A stretch of DNA of 33,744 nucleotides from CALHRB01 sp964473465 (lineage in GTDB: Bacteria > Bacteroidota > Ignavibacteria > Kapaibacteriales > UBA2268): contig CAYYPE010000018.1 in the NCBI GenBank assembly GCA_964473465.1, forward strand, positions 1-33,744. Reading direction: 5' to 3'. Each line of letters opens with the position of its first letter. Positions within the stretch are counted from its first letter, which is position 1. The notes under the pieces were generated by a model, which searched no databases, was not told the DNA's origin, and was given only the letters and a program-made list of their open reading frames with translations. Position numbers and translations under genes: made by a program. Positions 16,943 to 24,980 of this stretch are shown here, in pieces.

Positions 16943-18076
16943 ATGAGCAAAAAAAATACAACTGAAATCACAGAAGTTCCACAAAACTACCCTAAATTGG
17001 TAGATAACAGACTAAGACAACTTCGATTTTCTCTGGAGGATGAAAAAGTTGATGCACTTGTTTTAACTTACCTTCCAAATATAAGGTATCTGACCAACTT
17101 TTCAGGAACCGAGGCTACAGTTTTCATTGATAAAGAAAACATTTATTTCATTTCAGATGATCGTTACGAAGAACAAATCAAAACAGAACTTTATCCTTTG
17201 CCCGATTTAAAGACATTTATTAGTAGAGATCCATGGGCTATAGCTCTGGACAAAGGAATTCTGGATAATGTGGAATCGCTTGCTTTTGAGTCTGATAGAG
17301 TCTCCTATCACGAAGCTGTTGAAATCAGAAACAGAATAAGACCTGTGAAATTCAAACCTGTATATTTATTAGCCGAGAAATTTACAATACCAAAAGACCC
17401 AATGGAATTGGAGTATATTCAGCAATCCTGTGATATTGCCGAGAAAACCTATGAAAAAATGCTGGAATTCATCAAACCCGGTATTTCGGAAACTGATATT
17501 GCCATCGAAATTGCCTACCAATCAAGAAAATTAGGTTCCGAAGGAGATCCATTCAGCATAATTGCAGTTAGCGGAGCACGTGGTTGCCTTATTCACGGCA
17601 CTCCAAGTGATAAGAAAATTAAAAACGGCGATATTGTTATACTCGATTTCGGATGTAAGGTGAACGGTTTTTGCTCAGATATTACCAGAACTTTTGCAGT
17701 TGGCAAGGCAACAAAAGAACAAAAACAGATTTATAAGCTGATTTATGAAGCCCAATCAACTGCAATTAGCGAAGTCAGGCCCTCAATGAACGGAAAAATT
17801 CTCGATGCTTTTGCAAGAAATATTATTGAAAAGGAAGGGCTTGGAAACTATTTCCAACACTCTTTAGGTCACGGAATTGGTCTTGTTCCTCACGAATTGC
17901 CAATAATTACTTTCAGGAAGGACGACCAGATAATTCCCGAAAATTGTGTCCTTGCAATTGAGCCCGGCGTTTATTTGCCTGATAAATTTGGAATGAGGGT
18001 TGAAGATGAGATATTCGTTACAAGAAACGGAGCAACTCGCTTAACTAATGCTCCCGCTGAATTGCTTGTGATTTGA
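16943..18076 (+). CDS. M24 metallopeptidase, Xaa-Pro aminopeptidase/dipeptidase type
   Basis: The 377-residue product has an N-terminal creatinase-like domain (about 18-145) and the M24 'pita-bread' domain. All five metal ligands are visible: Asp235 in LDFG, Asp246 in SDITRT, His310 in SLGHGIG, Glu340 in AIEPGVY and Glu354 in RVEDEI. His218 in LIHGTPS is a usual substrate-site residue. Such enzymes remove an amino acid next to proline. Length and domain order fit PepP/PepQ-like proteins, but which of the two cannot be told, so no symbol is given. The gene starts 28 bases after guaB and ends 27 bases before the glycosyltransferase gene, so the three may share a transcript. Confidence 0.92.
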   Translation: MSKKNTTEITEVPQNYPKLVDNRLRQLRFSLEDEKVDALVLTYLPNIRYLTNFSGTEATVFIDKENIYFISDDRYEEQIKTELYPLPDLKTFISRDPWAIALDKGILDNVESLAFESDRVSYHEAVEIRNRIRPVKFKPVYLLAEKFTIPKDPMELEYIQQSCDIAEKTYEKMLEFIKPGISETDIAIEIAYQSRKLGSEGDPFSIIAVSGARGCLIHGTPSDKKIKNGDIVILDFGCKVNGFCSDITRTFAVGKATKEQKQIYKLIYEAQSTAISEVRPSMNGKILDAFARNIIEKEGLGNYFQHSLGHGIGLVPHELPIITFRKDDQIIPENCVLAIEPGVYLPDKFGMRVEDEIFVTRNGATRLTNAPAELLVI

Positions 18077-18103
18077 TTTGCAAAAGAAAATAATATTGTC
18101 CTG

Positions 18104-19366
18104 ATGTTTAGCAGAAATGTCCTTGTAATTGCCTATTACTTCCCTCCAATGGGATTAAGTGGGGTGCAAAGAACTGTTAAGTTTGTCAAATACCTGCCAG
18201 ATTTTGGCTGGAAGCCATTTGTTCTGACTTCCAGCTCAAATAAATATTTTGCTTTTGATGAATCCCTGCTCGATGACTTTAATGATAAATCCATCCGGAT
18301 ATTCAGAACAAATTCAAAAAAAAATACAAAGCCAAACTTGAAAGTGCAGAAATTTCCTAATTACACTCTTCAAAAAATTGGCAGAATCCTTACCCAATCA
18401 ATTTATCAACCGGACAGATTTATTAAATGGAAAAAATCCGCTGTTGAACTTGGCGAAAAAATAATTCAGGAAAATAAAATTGACGCTATCTTTGCTACAG
18501 CTCCTCCTTTTACTGATTTTTTAGTCGCACAGGAATTATCCGAGAAATATAACATTCCATTTTTAATTGATTACCGGGATGTCTGGGTGGACAATCCTTT
18601 CCACTACTATCTGACACCATTTCATAAGTCTTATAGTATAAGGTTGGAAGAAAATCTTTTGAAAAAAACAAATAAAGCTATTGTAACCAACAGATTCTCA
18701 AAGGAACTTATCCTTAAACGATACAGGTTTATTTCGCATGATGATGTTGTTATAATACCACATGGATACGACCCCGATGATTTCGAAAATATAGAATTTA
18801 ATCATAACCCGGATTTTTTCACAATTACTCATTCAGGATTATTTCAGGACGACAGAAATCCAAAATTTTTCCTTAAAGCTGTCAGTCAATTCATTAAGAA
18901 TAACCCATCATCTGTTGATAAACTAAGACTTCGTTTTATCGGTTTGATGAGAAATAGCCATCAAAAACTTTTAAAAAAATATAATCTTCAGAAGATTACA
19001 ACTCTAACCGGGAATCTGAATCATAAAGAAGCTGTTAAGCACTTGCTTGAGTCTGACTTGCTCTGGTTGGTCGTAAATGATGTTTATCGCTCTCCGGGAA
19101 AACTATTTGAATACTTCGGTGCTTCCAAACCTATTCTTATTTGTGCACCCGATGGGATAATGCGGAAAATTGCTCTTGAATCGAAAGCTGCCATCGGTGT
19201 TGACCCCAAAGATGTCAATGAAATTGAAAAAGCCATATCAACTTTTTATAATCTTTGGACAAAGAAAACACTACCAAAGCCCACCCCTGAATTTGTTGAA
19301 CAATTCAACAGGAAAAAGTTAACTCAGGATTTAGCAAAAGAACTAACTTTGGTTTCCGATTTGTAA
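18104..19366 (+). CDS. Glycosyltransferase, family 4-like (GT-B fold)
   Basis: The 420-residue product begins with a Rossmann strand followed by AYYFPPMGLSGVQRTVKF, a typical N-terminal glycine-rich loop of GT4 enzymes that build surface polysaccharides. The second half contains ITHSGLFQDDRNP, RLRFIGL, and SPGKLFEYFGASKPILI, where the E-x-F-G-A-S-x-P motif holds the sugar nucleotide. No transmembrane helix is present, so it should act at the cytosolic face. Neither donor nor acceptor can be read from the sequence. The start is ATG 18104. The stop lies only 17 bases from the end of the converging DUF3108 gene, with no clear terminator between them. Confidence 0.88.
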   Translation: MFSRNVLVIAYYFPPMGLSGVQRTVKFVKYLPDFGWKPFVLTSSSNKYFAFDESLLDDFNDKSIRIFRTNSKKNTKPNLKVQKFPNYTLQKIGRILTQSIYQPDRFIKWKKSAVELGEKIIQENKIDAIFATAPPFTDFLVAQELSEKYNIPFLIDYRDVWVDNPFHYYLTPFHKSYSIRLEENLLKKTNKAIVTNRFSKELILKRYRFISHDDVVIIPHGYDPDDFENIEFNHNPDFFTITHSGLFQDDRNPKFFLKAVSQFIKNNPSSVDKLRLRFIGLMRNSHQKLLKKYNLQKITTLTGNLNHKEAVKHLLESDLLWLVVNDVYRSPGKLFEYFGASKPILICAPDGIMRKIALESKAAIGVDPKDVNEIEKAISTFYNLWTKKTLPKPTPEFVEQFNRKKLTQDLAKELTLVSDL

Positions 19367-19383
19367 CTGTTTTTTTAATTTAA

Positions 19384-20172
19384 TTAGCCTTTTGGGGGTT
19401 GCCAGTTGGCTCTCTTCCATTTAATAAGCTCAATTTTTACGTTCCCCACATAGACTTTCATTAATGCTTTTATTGGGACAGCTGCCTCGTCATCACTAAA
19501 CCAGCCTTCGAAACCCCCTGTAAGCCCATAAACTCCCGTCCAATCAGCAAGTCCTTTGAAATAAACGCATTTTATTGGATATTTTACAGCATCAATCTCA
19601 ATATTTTCTCTTTTTCCGGTGAAGTTTATTTTTGTATAGACTGTATCATCCATATAAGTTGGAATTTTTAAACTTTTTTTGGAATTAAGCAGTCTCCGAG
19701 CTGCAAAAAACAGAGAAAGACCATCATTCCATCTGCCAGAGGTAATAAATGTATTGGTAGAAACTAATTCTTTATCATAGAATTTCTGATGGACAATCTT
19801 TTTTTCCTCTCCATTGAAATCAATTTGCTCATAAATCCATGAAGAGCCGTCTTTGGTATTACTTGCAAATTTATGAGAGCTTACAAGTGAGGGATCCATC
19901 CAACTCTGATAAATTACCTGCAAATCAACAAATGGAATGCCTTTATATGAATTAATAAAACATTTAGCCTTGTGAACAGTTTTATTGTTTAATGTCTGAT
20001 TTTCTTCAGTTACAACTTTTATGGTTCCAAGTTTTATACCAAAAAAAGAGACTTCGTAGGTAAGTTCCTCACCCACAGAAATAATAGGGCTAAAATCAGC
20101 AAATAATTTTCCGTTTGCAAAAAACAAAAAGGTTAAAAATATAAATATACTTTTACTCAATTTAAAAAACAT
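19384..20172 (-). CDS. Exported DUF3108 protein
   Basis: The 262-residue product has a signal peptide (about residues 1-25, ending near FADFS). A DUF3108-like beta-rich domain follows, beginning VGEELTYEVSFFGIKLGTIKV, a recognisable family start. Later strands include SGRWNDGLSLFFAARRLL and FKGLADWTGVYGLTGGFEGWFSDDEAAVP, which also match the family. DUF3108 proteins are periplasmic or outer-membrane associated and of unknown function; the fold is like lipid-binding barrels. The start is ATG 20172. The gene is on the same strand as, and 66 bases downstream of, the lytic transglycosylase gene, so co-transcription is possible. Confidence 0.88.
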   Translation of the reverse strand: MFFKLSKSIFIFLTFLFFANGKLFADFSPIISVGEELTYEVSFFGIKLGTIKVVTEENQTLNNKTVHKAKCFINSYKGIPFVDLQVIYQSWMDPSLVSSHKFASNTKDGSSWIYEQIDFNGEEKKIVHQKFYDKELVSTNTFITSGRWNDGLSLFFAARRLLNSKKSLKIPTYMDDTVYTKINFTGKRENIEIDAVKYPIKCVYFKGLADWTGVYGLTGGFEGWFSDDEAAVPIKALMKVYVGNVKIELIKWKRANWQPPKG

Positions 20173-20238
20173 AAATAATCCAAAATGAAAAAAACCTCAC
20201 ATTCTTAATGCTTTAGATTGGAAAATATTGTAAAGAAA

Positions 20239-21123
20239 CTAATTTAAGGGCACAGCTATCTCCCAAACCTTTCCTTTTGGTGGCGAAGGTAGTCTTCTTT
20301 GCAAAATCCATGGATTAAGCAATTTAATGTCTTTGTATGTTGTATTATGATCTTTTGCCCATTCATGCAGGTTTGCAATGAAATTACTTTCCTTAATTAT
20401 TTTAAATTTCGATGGTTTATATAGTTCACTTGTTTTCAGGTTGAATCCATATTTCTGAGGATTTTTCATTATTTCCTTTATGATTACAATTCTCAAAATA
20501 TAACGTGAAGTCTCATCATTCAGGAAAAGGTCAAAAAAATTATCAGTCCCCTGAAATGAAAGGTTATCCGAAATATTCTCGTGACCCATATTATATCCCG
20601 CTGCTGCCAATATCCATGATTTTGTATTTTTATATCCACTCTTAAGGTATCTTATTGCTGCCAAGGTGCTTTTCTCCGGATGCCTCCTTTCGTCCACATA
20701 TTCGTCAATCTGTAAGCCCATTGCCTTGCCTGTTGAAGGAATAAACTGCCATAAACCAACAGCATCTTTTGGAGAGCGGGACATATACAAAGCACTCTCC
20801 GCCACAGAAAGATATTTTAAATCATCTGGAACACCCTCTTCAGCAAAAATTTTTTCGAACATTGGAAAAAAACGCCCAGCCCGTTTCAAGTATAGTATTA
20901 TCTGACCCGGTGATTGCAAATTCAAATAAAATTCACGCTCGGCTCGTTCACGTACTTCCTCAATTTCAAGTGGGATTCTTTCGCCGCAGAACTCAAGATT
21001 TTCCGGAAGTTTAACCGATGATAAAAATCTATTAAAACCCACATCGCCATCCTGACCAGGTAATTCCCTTGTTTCCTTGCAGGAAATAAAAACCAAAAAA
21101 AGAAATAGCAAAATCTTTTTCAT
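20239..21123 (-). CDS. Lytic transglycosylase lipoprotein (SLT domain, MltD-like)
   Basis: The product of about 294 residues begins with a lipoprotein signal (MKKILLFLFLVFIS followed by Cys15). The SLT domain covers about residues 95-200. The catalytic glutamate is Glu109 in SVAESALY, followed by AVGLWQFIPSTGKAMGL and AAAGYNMG, the standard transglycosylase signatures. Such enzymes cut peptidoglycan and leave 1,6-anhydro ends. A LysM-like tail is suggested by YKDIKLLNPWILQRRLPSPPKGKVWEIAVP. ATG 21123 is chosen over an upstream in-frame start because it gives the lipoprotein signal and has AAGGAG 8 bases upstream. The start overlaps the stop of the radical SAM gene (ATGA), so the two are coupled. 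Confidence 0.93.
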   Translation of the reverse strand: MKKILLFLFLVFISCKETRELPGQDGDVGFNRFLSSVKLPENLEFCGERIPLEIEEVRERAEREFYLNLQSPGQIILYLKRAGRFFPMFEKIFAEEGVPDDLKYLSVAESALYMSRSPKDAVGLWQFIPSTGKAMGLQIDEYVDERRHPEKSTLAAIRYLKSGYKNTKSWILAAAGYNMGHENISDNLSFQGTDNFFDLFLNDETSRYILRIVIIKEIMKNPQKYGFNLKTSELYKPSKFKIIKESNFIANLHEWAKDHNTTYKDIKLLNPWILQRRLPSPPKGKVWEIAVPLN

Positions 21124-22349
21124 ACTTTTTGCTCCTTTTTCTTGACAGCTCTCACGTTTTGACCGTATTTTAACTGTTCTTCCAATCTGCATGACCAGAC
21201 AAGCTCATTTTTCCAGACAGTCATATCAGGACAGCCATCGCACATATTCAAATCCCCGTTCTCAAGAAAATCTATTGGTTGAATAATCAGAACTGACTGA
21301 TAATGCACCCTGCTGAAGAAAGCTAATGGTTTATTCAAAAAAGCTTGAAAATAATTTTTTATTATCTCTTTCAAACCATTATCAAAAATGGCAAGTGGAA
21401 AATACATTCTTCCCATTCTTGATACTTTTGGATTAGCATAAGCAAGGTAAGTTCCGGTAAAAAAATGTTTTATATTTTGAACAAGCTCCATAAATTTGGG
21501 TCCGGTGTAACCAAATATCTGATGTTTATTTCCTAACCGACCCGCAAGAAGCCATTTGTAGCTATCGGGTTTAATAGTTCCATTGAGAAATGCCGACGGA
21601 TTGAAATCAGGGCTTAGCTTCCTGATTTCACTGACAACTTCATTTGATGTAATATCAGTTCTTCGGGCATTATCTTCTATGATATAATGGATACTACTTG
21701 TTTCAAGTCTTTTATCTCCAACATAAAAATCAAAATTTCTCCCAAAAATCGCCATACGATAAATAATAAAAACCATGATGTGAACCTTATCAATATGCTC
21801 CTGAGCCCACCTCACAAGATTTGGAATATATGCAAGATTCTCCGGATAGACAGTGGCATTGAAGGCACAGGACAAACCGCCGACTTCCTTTAGCATATTT
21901 GCATAATGTAGCCTTAACTCATTCAGTTCAATTTCATTTTTCCCTTTCCAGCCGGGACGATTCTGGAAACTGTCAATATGAAAAGTGAAACCAAATGCAC
22001 CTGCTTTTTTTAATTCAACAAGAAAATCTTTATCAAGCAAAGCTCCATTAGTATTGATTACAGGCTTCCAGCCTCTTTTCTTGATCATTCTGACAATATC
22101 GATAATGTTAGGATGGGTAAGAGGTTCTCCTCCGGTTATAGAAATACTATCTGTTTTACGCAATCTTTGAAAAACATTAAGCTCATATTCAATTTCTGAA
22201 AGTGTTTTGTGTGAATTAATTCTGTTTTCACGATAACATCCATCACAACTTAAATTACATTTACTTGTAGGTTCAAGCCATGAGATTGAATTATCTGCAA
22301 GATTCCATGGCAACCTGAAAAGCTCTGTAGGGGATATTTCAAAATTCAT
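21120..22349 (-). CDS. Radical SAM enzyme with C-terminal cysteine cluster
   Basis: The product of about 409 residues has the radical SAM cluster motif CxxxCxxC at Cys31, Cys35 and Cys38 (in SKCNLSCDGCYR), then ITGGEPL, which binds SAM, and a barrel of about 220 residues. A later group, Cys370, Cys373 and Cys387, could hold an auxiliary iron-sulfur cluster as in SPASM/twitch-type enzymes. The substrate is unknown; no peptide substrate gene is visible next to it. The middle part (about 180-330) has no motif I recognise. ATG 22349 is preferred; the longer frame from 22418 adds 23 residues of hydrophobic AT-rich sequence. The end overlaps the start of the lytic transglycosylase gene by 4 bases. 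Confidence 0.9.
   Translation of the reverse strand: MNFEISPTELFRLPWNLADNSISWLEPTSKCNLSCDGCYRENRINSHKTLSEIEYELNVFQRLRKTDSISITGGEPLTHPNIIDIVRMIKKRGWKPVINTNGALLDKDFLVELKKAGAFGFTFHIDSFQNRPGWKGKNEIELNELRLHYANMLKEVGGLSCAFNATVYPENLAYIPNLVRWAQEHIDKVHIMVFIIYRMAIFGRNFDFYVGDKRLETSSIHYIIEDNARRTDITSNEVVSEIRKLSPDFNPSAFLNGTIKPDSYKWLLAGRLGNKHQIFGYTGPKFMELVQNIKHFFTGTYLAYANPKVSRMGRMYFPLAIFDNGLKEIIKNYFQAFLNKPLAFFSRVHYQSVLIIQPIDFLENGDLNMCDGCPDMTVWKNELVWSCRLEEQLKYGQNVRAVKKKEQKV
21132..21137 (-). promoter_or_regulatory. Shine-Dalgarno site (AAGGAG) for the lytic transglycosylase
   Basis: AAGGAG on the minus strand lies 8 bases before ATG 21123, inside the last codons of the radical SAM gene. It decides the transglycosylase start and gives the 4-base overlap. 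Confidence 0.75.
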
Positions 22350-22428
22350 ATAAGATATTTCCAAAAAATAAAAAACTAAAATAAAAAAAAATTGAAACTT
22401 TTTCCGTTTTTGTGGCACTTATATATTA

Positions 22429-22441
22429 GTTCCATTGGAAC
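22429..22441. repeat. Perfect 13-base palindrome upstream of the second ECF sigma gene
   Basis: The arms GTTCCA and TGGAAC are perfect complements around a central T, ending 18 bases before the TTG start at 22460. Each arm carries GGAAC, which resembles the -35 core of many ECF promoters. Such a site could be an operator or a promoter element in the space shared by the divergent radical SAM gene. No confident -10 element follows on either strand. Confidence 0.45.
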
Positions 22442-22459
22442 AATTATAAAAAGCTTTTT

Positions 22460-23053
22460 TTGGAAAAGAATAAAGATATACAGGCTGAATTTCTTGAGCT
22501 TCTTGATGGAGTTTTAACTCCTTTGTCGAATTATGCTCGTTCGATGACAAGAAATCTGGACGATGCAAAAGATTTAATAAGCGAATCAGTGCTTATTGCT
22601 TTTGAAAACTTTCACAAACTTCGAAAGAAGGAATCATTTAAATATTATCTTTTTACTATTGCAAGCAGGCTAATTTTTAAAAGAAAATTCAAAAAAAAGT
22701 TTTTTTCAGACTATGATGAAAAATATGAAAATAATTTATCAGCAACGGATACAGCTCCAGATGTTCTTCTGGACATTAAAATACTTTATGAAACAATGCG
22801 GAAACTACCATCAAAACAGTATGAAGCAATTGTTCTTTTTGAAATTTCAGGATTTTCTATCGAAGAAGTCAGCAAAATTCAGGGAATTACACAATCAGGA
22901 GTTAAATCCAGATTAAAAAGAGCAAGGGAAAAATTGAAATCCTTACTCGATGTTGATGGAACTAAAAGGGTTAATGGCTCAACCAAAATGTTTCAATCGT
23001 TTGAATTCCTTAAAAATGAATTTAGAAGATTTTATGATAAAGAAATATTATGA
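22460..23053 (+). CDS. ECF-type RNA polymerase sigma factor
   Basis: The 197-residue product has sigma regions 2 and 4 only. Region 2 contains DDAKDLISESVLIAFENF and the basic SRLIFKRKFKKKF segment. Region 4 begins LPSKQYEAIVLFEISGFSIEEVSKI, and its recognition helix ends SRLKRAREKLKSLL. A 45-residue tail beyond region 4 (about 153-197) is longer than usual. The only visible start is TTG 22460; no ATG suits. The stop overlaps the next gene's ATG by 4 bases (23050-23053), a strong sign that the two products work together. It is probably controlled by that partner. Confidence 0.9.
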   Translation: MEKNKDIQAEFLELLDGVLTPLSNYARSMTRNLDDAKDLISESVLIAFENFHKLRKKESFKYYLFTIASRLIFKRKFKKKFFSDYDEKYENNLSATDTAPDVLLDIKILYETMRKLPSKQYEAIVLFEISGFSIEEVSKIQGITQSGVKSRLKRAREKLKSLLDVDGTKRVNGSTKMFQSFEFLKNEFRRFYDKEIL

Positions 23054-24879
23054 AAACTAATAAAAATATTGATGAACTTTTTGAACTCGCAAGAAATCAA
23101 AAAAGTTTGTTTTCAAAGGATGAGATTAAAGATATATTAAATAATAATCTTAATACCAATCCTCAAATTATAAGAATTAATGTTAAACCAAGAATAGGAA
23201 TCTTAAAAATGGCAACAGCTTTATCTTCATTTTTAGTTATAGTCCTTTCTGCTTTTTTTATTTTTAATGATTCTGCTGAAATTCAGCAGGAAAAAATTAA
23301 TAACCCTGCAGCAAACGGGCAATTTTTCTCATCAGACAACAAAAATCAGGAAGGAAAAAAATCTATCAATTCTCACAAAAAAATATTTTTATATTCTGGA
23401 ACTGTTTCTTATGATAAGCCTGTTTATGAAAATAATACCAAATTCATTGAATTAAATAATAAAGAATCAGAGAAACTTGGGGTTTTTATAGACGAAAAAG
23501 AAAAATCTCTTAAATTAATTAGTGATTTCGATGGTGAACCAACTTTAGTAAAACTTACTCCCGATTGGGGAGCTGTATTCGAGCCAATTAATAAAAAAAT
23601 AAACTCTTTAAAACCCGTTGTTCTTCCAAAGCTTATTACTGACTCTTATGGATTCAGGCGGATTGCTTTCCTGAATGATTATGAATCAATTTCGGAGGAA
23701 ACAGAAAAGAATTGGATGCTCAATAATAATGAATCAGTTAATATCCAATTAGGTGAGTTTTTCAATTCTATACAAGGGAATTTATTTCCTGAACCTCTGA
23801 ATATAAATAACAAGAATATTGATATGTCTGTAGTTATAAATCCAAATGGCAGAAAAAAAATTAAAATTGTTGATAAAAATTATTTGAAAGCAAAGGATGA
23901 TTATATTAAGGCAAAAAAGAAATTTTTTTCATTAAAAATTCCAAAGTTTGAACCAAGTGAATATGATACAATTATAATTCCCCGTTTTAAAAATTTTAAA
24001 TATTATACTCCTCATTTAGATTTGGACTCATTAATTAATTGGGATTATTATAAAAAATTTGCTGACAGCATAAAGATAGATACGTTGATAGAAAACTATT
24101 CTAAACATTTTAAAATTTTTTCAGATTCTTTATTGAATTTCAAGCCATTCAAAATGCAATTTAAGATCCCAAAATTTAAGTGGTACTATTTCGACTCACT
24201 TATTGAACAAGATTCAGACTCAGCAGAAATATTCGATTTTGAGTTGATATTACCTGAATGGTATAGGATTGACAGTATCGGAAATGATTTAAATAGAAAG
24301 AAACAAAAATTCTTCAATAAACAATCAAAATTCAAAGACATTGACCTGAAAAATATATATCAAAATGCTTCTTCAAAACTGGATATAAATAAATTAATAC
24401 CGGTCAAAGTTCCAATTAATAATAAAAGTGATGCTGACTTTCACTTTATACTTTGGTATGAACCAACTAACGAATTTCTGAATTTACTTCCCGACAGAAT
24501 AGTTGAATCTCTTGAACCAGAATTAAAGGAATTGGTTAAAAATAAAAATATTTGTAGAAGTAATTCATTTTCTCAGGATGAAAGCTATCTTGAAGTATGG
24601 CGTTCATGCAATGGTGCAATTAATAATATGAGTCTATACCCTAACCCTGCATCCTCAAAAACGACATTATCCTATACCCTGAGCGAGCCAAGAGAGCTTG
24701 AACTGTCCTTATTTAATTTACTCGGTCAAAAAATCGCTGAACTCAGACCCACAGATTTGCTTGAACCCGGTAAATATGAAGAAGTCCTTGATACTAAAAT
24801 TTATCCTCCCGGTTTATATCTTATAGTTTTGAAAAGCAACGTCGGAGAGAAAGCTGTTCAAAGGTTATTAATTCAATAA
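23050..24879 (+). CDS. Anti-sigma-like single-helix protein with T9SS type A sorting domain
   Basis: The 609-residue product has a cytoplasmic-looking N-terminus (1-50) containing ELFELARNQKSLFSKDEIKDIL, which I recognise as the kind of start seen in Bacteroidota membrane proteins encoded after ECF sigma genes. A transmembrane helix (about 51-72) follows, then a large exported region with many Asp/Asn/Lys and aromatic residues and no clear fold. The last 82 residues (528-609), starting SLYPNPASS and containing LFNLLGQKIAEL and PPGLYLIVLK, form a T9SS sorting domain. A sorting domain on a protein with a cytosolic N-terminus and no cleavable signal is unexpected. The gene is translationally coupled to the sigma factor. 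An anti-sigma role is inferred; no zinc anti-sigma motif is present. Confidence 0.82.
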   Translation: MKTNKNIDELFELARNQKSLFSKDEIKDILNNNLNTNPQIIRINVKPRIGILKMATALSSFLVIVLSAFFIFNDSAEIQQEKINNPAANGQFFSSDNKNQEGKKSINSHKKIFLYSGTVSYDKPVYENNTKFIELNNKESEKLGVFIDEKEKSLKLISDFDGEPTLVKLTPDWGAVFEPINKKINSLKPVVLPKLITDSYGFRRIAFLNDYESISEETEKNWMLNNNESVNIQLGEFFNSIQGNLFPEPLNINNKNIDMSVVINPNGRKKIKIVDKNYLKAKDDYIKAKKKFFSLKIPKFEPSEYDTIIIPRFKNFKYYTPHLDLDSLINWDYYKKFADSIKIDTLIENYSKHFKIFSDSLLNFKPFKMQFKIPKFKWYYFDSLIEQDSDSAEIFDFELILPEWYRIDSIGNDLNRKKQKFFNKQSKFKDIDLKNIYQNASSKLDINKLIPVKVPINNKSDADFHFILWYEPTNEFLNLLPDRIVESLEPELKELVKNKNICRSNSFSQDESYLEVWRSCNGAINNMSLYPNPASSKTTLSYTLSEPRELELSLFNLLGQKIAELRPTDLLEPGKYEEVLDTKIYPPGLYLIVLKSNVGEKAVQRLLIQ

Positions 24880-24980
24880 ATATATTTCCTATAACTTTAT
24901 TATACCTTTGATAAAATAATCTCAAATCAAATGATATGATATTACGTTTATATTATTTGATTTAGTGATTTATAAAAAAA

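Noticed and set aside
21124..21192. 23-residue N-terminal extension of the lytic transglycosylase
   Set aside because: It would hide the lipoprotein signal and ignores the well-placed AAGGAG before ATG 21123.
22350..22418. 23-residue N-terminal extension of the radical SAM protein
   Set aside because: It is a hydrophobic reading of AT-rich spacer. The family usually starts close to ATG 22349, and the extension would not suit a cytosolic enzyme.
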